Assembly: GCA_029721435.1 (NCBI GenBank)
Contig: CM056582.1
Coordinates: 44,164,611-44,228,610, forward strand
Source: Gymnothorax reevesii
Lineage: Eukaryota; Chordata; Actinopteri; Anguilliformes; Muraenidae
DNA length: 64,000 bases
Reading direction: 5' to 3'
This document shows, one piece after another, positions 60,603 to 64,000 of this stretch (the stretch's first letter is position 1; each line of letters opens with the position of its first letter). Both the position numbers and the translations under genes were made by a program. The notes under the pieces are model-generated. The model searched no databases, was not told where the DNA came from, and worked only from the letters and a program-made list of their open reading frames with translations.

Positions 60603-60999
60603 ATTTGAGTGCCTTGGCTTGGCGTTGCGAGGAAATTAGGTCTGTTTTTACTTACTTGTGCAAAAACAAGATGACTGGAGTCCTTTCGTTTGCATGCCCT
60701 GTGAACAAAAAAAGTCAGCTGGACGAAAGAGGCGAATGTACTGTGGGCTGCACGAACAGAATGATGTAGTGTTGGGCAAGAATGGTTCTCATGGCAGTGC
60801 TGCATCTTGCAAGCCACTTTTAGCCTGGAGAAATATCAGTGCTCAATGGTTAGCTTTTGAAAAAAGTGCTTCTTTGATCACCAGGCCATGTGTAATAGTG
60901 TTGAAAGAACAGAGCTTAAGTTTCCCAATGTCATTCTCAGCGACAATGAGTCAGCTTCTGATCTTTGTTTTGACAGTAACTGAGGGAAAAAACCTCCAA

Positions 61000-61071
61000 C
61001 TCCCCGTCGGGGAATCGAACCCCGGTCTCCCGCGTGACAGGCGGGGATACTCACCACTATACTAACGAGGA
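61000..61071 (-). tRNA. tRNA-Asp(GTC) (unit 33)
   Basis: Matches the reference; T6 terminator. Confidence 0.96.
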
Positions 61072-61517
61072 CAAAATAGCCATGCAAAGCCTGATATTGT
61101 ATGTGCTGTAGCATGCCATTCCAAATGTCTGCAATGACCTTTTGCAGGCCTTGTAAAACAATGGCGATTAAACCTGATGTTAATTTCAGCAATGGCTCCG
61201 GAGCTGTCCTTGCTTTCACTATTCCTGGCACAAACAGAACTAATCATGAATAGTGTTAGAGGACTTAGACTTCAAATTAGAACTGAAACATTGCTTGCTG
61301 TTCATCATTGCTGTCAATGCCAGGGGTCCTGGCGGGCTTCAGTGCTTGAGCAGTAGGGGTCAGAAGTTATACAAGTAAGAGTTATCCTCTGATATAAAGG
61401 CAGCGAAGGGTCTCTTCTGCTCAGAAACCTGCACAGTATTTTGAAATTGGTTTTGCTTCCTGGTCTGCCTGGGCAGTAAAAGCAGGAGCATGCCTTTGAG
61501 GGCACAGGGGGCAACTC

Positions 61518-61590
61518 TGGAGAATGCGGGCGTCGATCCCGCTACCTCTCGCATGCTAAGCGAGCGCTCTACCATTTGAGCTAATTCCCC
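61518..61590 (-). tRNA. tRNA-Ala(AGC) (unit 34)
   Basis: Consensus type. Confidence 0.96.
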
Positions 61591-62393
61591 ACATTTGCAT
61601 ATGAGAAAATTTACAGATGAATTTCCTCAATTTTGATTGAAGATTCTTCTCAATCTCTCAGTCCTTGCCCAATTTTTAACCTTTCACTTTTGTATTTGGA
61701 CAGGGTTTCTCCATCATCTTTACCATCAAAGCATGGACAGATGCTTGATATGACAGCCAACCAGAAGGAGAATACACAAAATGTTTGAGTTGTAACACGC
61801 TTGCGCCAACATTACATTGCAAGTGTCTGCATTCATCATTCGAGGGCAAGATTAAACAATGCCATCAGAAACTTCAGCTCAAATTCAGCATTGTGAACGA
61901 TTTTATCTCAGACGATGCAAGCGTGTGACGAATGTCTCAAGGTCTTGGATGCCAAATGGAAATAAATTCAACTTGCGAGCAAACGTTGGGACAATTAACG
62001 AGGGAGAGCAAAACATTACTAAGCTATAGGAGTAATTAAAGAAGTGGAAAGCATCATGGAAATGGACAAGACCATGGTACTGCGTTATGTGGGATGGAAA
62101 TAAATCAAGGCTCCATCTTGACCATGAAATGTTGCCAAATGCTGTGAGGGCACTGTTCGAGCGTTTCATGCGGCAGCAGTGGTAGCTCACTTACTTGGTA
62201 TGAGCCATACGATAAATGAATGTCAGGGGCCACTCTTGATGGTTTGCTGGAGGATGAATGATTTACCATTTGCAGGTGAGGAAACTGCTCAAAATAGCCT
62301 GAAATTTTCTCAGAGATGACAGTTTCTGGAGGACATGCTGTCTTCGCACGGATTTTTACCATTTGGTGGTATCACAATATTTAGTGCAGATTT

Positions 62394-62466
62394 GCCAAAA
62401 TACCTCAGTTGGGAGAGCGTTAGACTGAAGATTTAAAGGTCCCTGGTTCAATCCCGGGTTTCGTCA
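62394..62466 (+). pseudogene. Degenerate tRNA-Phe(GAA) (unit 34)
   Basis: Class B changes. Confidence 0.82.
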
Positions 62467-62863
62467 ATTTGAGTGCCTTGGCTTGGCGTTGTGAGGAAAT
62501 GAGGTCTGTTTTTACTTACTTGTGCAAAAACAAGATGACTGGAGTCGTTTCGTTTGCTTGCCCTGTGAACAAAAAAAGTCAGCTGGACGAAAGAGGCGAA
62601 TGTACTGTGGGCTGCACGAACAGAATGATGTAGTGTTGGGCAAGAATGGTTCTCATGGCAGTGCTGCATCTTGCAAGCCACTTTTAGCCTGGAGAAATAT
62701 CAGTGCTCAATGGTTAGCTTTTGAAAAAAGTGCTTCTTTGATCACCAGGCCATGTGTAATAGTGTTGAAAGAACAGAGCTTAAGTTTCCCAATGTCATTC
62801 TCAGCGAAAATGAGTCAGCTTCTGATCTTTGTTTTGACAGTAACTGAGGGAAAAAACCTCCAA

Positions 62864-62935
62864 CTCCCCGTCGGGGAATCGAACCCCGGTCTCCCGCGTG
62901 ACAGGCGGGGATACTCACCACTATACTAACGAGGA
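62864..62935 (-). tRNA. tRNA-Asp(GTC) (unit 34)
   Basis: Matches the reference; T6 terminator. The 5' flank A at 62946 is shared only with unit 24, 18,640 bp away. Confidence 0.96.
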
Positions 62936-63381
62936 CAAAATAGCCAAGCAAAGCCTGATATTGTATGTGCTGTAGCATGCCATTCCAAATGTCTGCAATG
63001 ACCTTTTGCAGGCCTTGTAAAACAATGGCGATTAAACCTGATGTTAATTTCAGCAATGGCTCCGGAGCTGTCCTTGCTTTCACTATTCCTGGCACAAACA
63101 GAACTAATCATGAATAGTGTTAGAGGACTTAGACTTCAAATTAGAACTGAAACATTGCTTGCTGTTCATCATTGCTGTCAATGCCAGGGGTCCTGGCGGG
63201 CTTCAGTGCTTGAGCAGTAGGGGTCAGAAGTTATACAAGTAAGAGTTATCCTCTGATATAAAGGCAGCGAAGGGTCTCTTCTGCTCAGAAACCTGCACAG
63301 TATTTTGAAATTGGTTTTGCTTCCTGGTCTGCCTGGGCAGTAAAAGCAGGAGCATGCCTTTGAGGGCACAGGGGGCAAGTC

Positions 63382-63454
63382 TGGAGAATGCGGGCGTCGA
63401 TCCCGCTACCTCTCGCATGCTAAGCGAGCGCTCTACTATTTCAGCTAATTCCCC
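63382..63454 (-). tRNA. tRNA-Ala(AGC), D-arm variant (unit 35, partial unit)
   Basis: C13G and G18A; octamer absent, with a private TTTTTGAG in the 5' flank. The window ends 546 bp further on, before the Phe locus of this unit. Confidence 0.78.
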
Positions 63455-64000
63455 ACCTTTGTTTTTGAGAAAATTTACAGATTAATTTCCTCAATTTTGA
63501 GAGAAGATTCTTCTCAATCTCTCAGTCCTTGCCCAATTTTTAACCTTTCACTTTTGTATTTGGACAGGGTTTCTCCATCATCTTTACCGTCAAAGCAAGG
63601 ACAGATGCTTGATATGACAGCCAACCAGAAGGAGAATACACAAAATGTTTGAGTTGTAACACACTTGCGCCAACATCACATTGCAAGTGTCTGCATTCAT
63701 CATTCGAGGGCGAGATTAAACAATGCCATCAGAAACTTCAGCTCAAATTCAGCATTATGAACGAATTTATCTCAGACGATGCAAGCGTGTGACGAATGAC
63801 TCAAGGTCTTTGATGCCAAATGGAAATAAATTCAACTTGCGAGCAAACGTTGGGACAATTAACGAGGGAGAGCAAAGCATTACTAAGCTATAGGAGTAAT
63901 TAAAGAAGTGGAAAGCATCATGGAAATGGACAAGACCATGGTACTGCGTTATGTGGGATGGAAATAAATCAAGGCTCCATCTTGACCATGAAATGTTGCC

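Larger units (their letters stand above)
1..64000. repeat. Tandem array of a 1.86-kb three-tRNA unit (34 full copies plus one partial)
   Basis: The same 1864/1865-bp block recurs head to tail across the window with only scattered base differences. Unit starts are 1, 1866, 3730, 5595, 7459, 9323, 11188, 13052, 14917, 16781, 18645, 20509, 22373, 24238, 26102, 27967, 29831, 31695, 33560, 35424, 37262, 39127, 40991, 42856, 44720, 46585, 48450, 50314, 52178, 54043, 55907, 57767, 59632, 61496 and 63360 (cut). All units have one orientation. Unit 20 is 1838 bp and unit 31 is 1860 bp because of small deletions. Class B units (consensus Ala, degenerate Phe) are 2, 5, 7, 9, 11, 14, 17, 22, 24, 28 and 34. 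Class A units (D-arm-altered Ala, intact Phe) are 3, 6, 8, 10, 15, 18, 23, 25, 29 and probably 35. Class C units (G18-altered Ala, Phe of the intact type) are 1, 13, 16, 21, 27 and 32. Units 4, 12, 19, 20, 26, 30, 31 and 33 are mixed. Confidence 0.98.

Noticed and set aside
1..64000. CRISPR array or other prokaryotic repeat system
   Set aside because: The unit is about 1.86 kb, the spacing is not repeat-plus-unique-spacer, and the genes are eukaryotic nuclear tRNAs with polymerase III signals.
1..64000. Ribosomal DNA, 5S or histone tandem repeat
   Set aside because: I see no rRNA or histone sequence in the unit; the only RNA genes are the three tRNAs.
1..64000. Organellar tRNA cluster
   Set aside because: The tRNAs have full-length nuclear-type arms, A and B boxes, and long spacers, unlike mitochondrial genes.

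Overview
The whole 64-kb window is one head-to-tail tandem array of nuclear tRNA genes. It has no recognisable protein-coding gene, and both window edges lie inside the array, so its true size is unknown. The unit is 1864 or 1865 bp long. There are 34 complete copies, and copy 35 is cut by the window end. Each unit carries, in order, tRNA-Ala(AGC) on the minus strand, an 803-bp spacer, tRNA-Phe(GAA) on the plus strand, about 398 bp of spacer, tRNA-Asp(GTC) on the minus strand, and about 446 bp of spacer. That gives 103 tRNA loci (35 Ala, 34 Phe, 34 Asp).

The tRNA bodies look like the vertebrate nuclear consensus as I remember it. The Ala gene has the AUCG T-loop start and the G3:U70 identity pair, Asp has no intron, and no CCA is encoded. 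Large tandem arrays of mixed tRNA genes are known in vertebrates (the 3.18-kb tRNA repeat of Xenopus laevis is the classic case). I therefore infer a vertebrate, perhaps a fish or amphibian, but the sequence does not fix the species.

The copies fall into diagnostic classes. Class B units have a consensus Ala gene and a degenerate Phe gene with three broken stem pairs. Class A units have an intact Phe gene and an Ala gene with a D-arm mismatch and loss of G18. Class C units have an intact Phe gene and an Ala gene with only the G18 change. From 7459 to 18644 classes B and A alternate cleanly, giving a 3.73-kb dimer. Elsewhere the order is scrambled by unequal exchange: a duplicated monomer (units 11-12), a second-level repeat with a 20,483-bp offset (units 16-21 versus 27-32), hybrid units (4, 26) and Phe genes that are B at the 5' end and A-like at the 3' end (34458, 60530).

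RNA polymerase III would transcribe these genes from internal A and B boxes. Each gene has a downstream run of T on its own strand. The spacers are as nearly identical between copies as the genes are, which points to recent homogenisation rather than selection on the spacers. By my reading 13 Ala, 17 Phe and 28 Asp copies match the best local consensus; the rest carry changes that range from neutral-looking to probably disabling.
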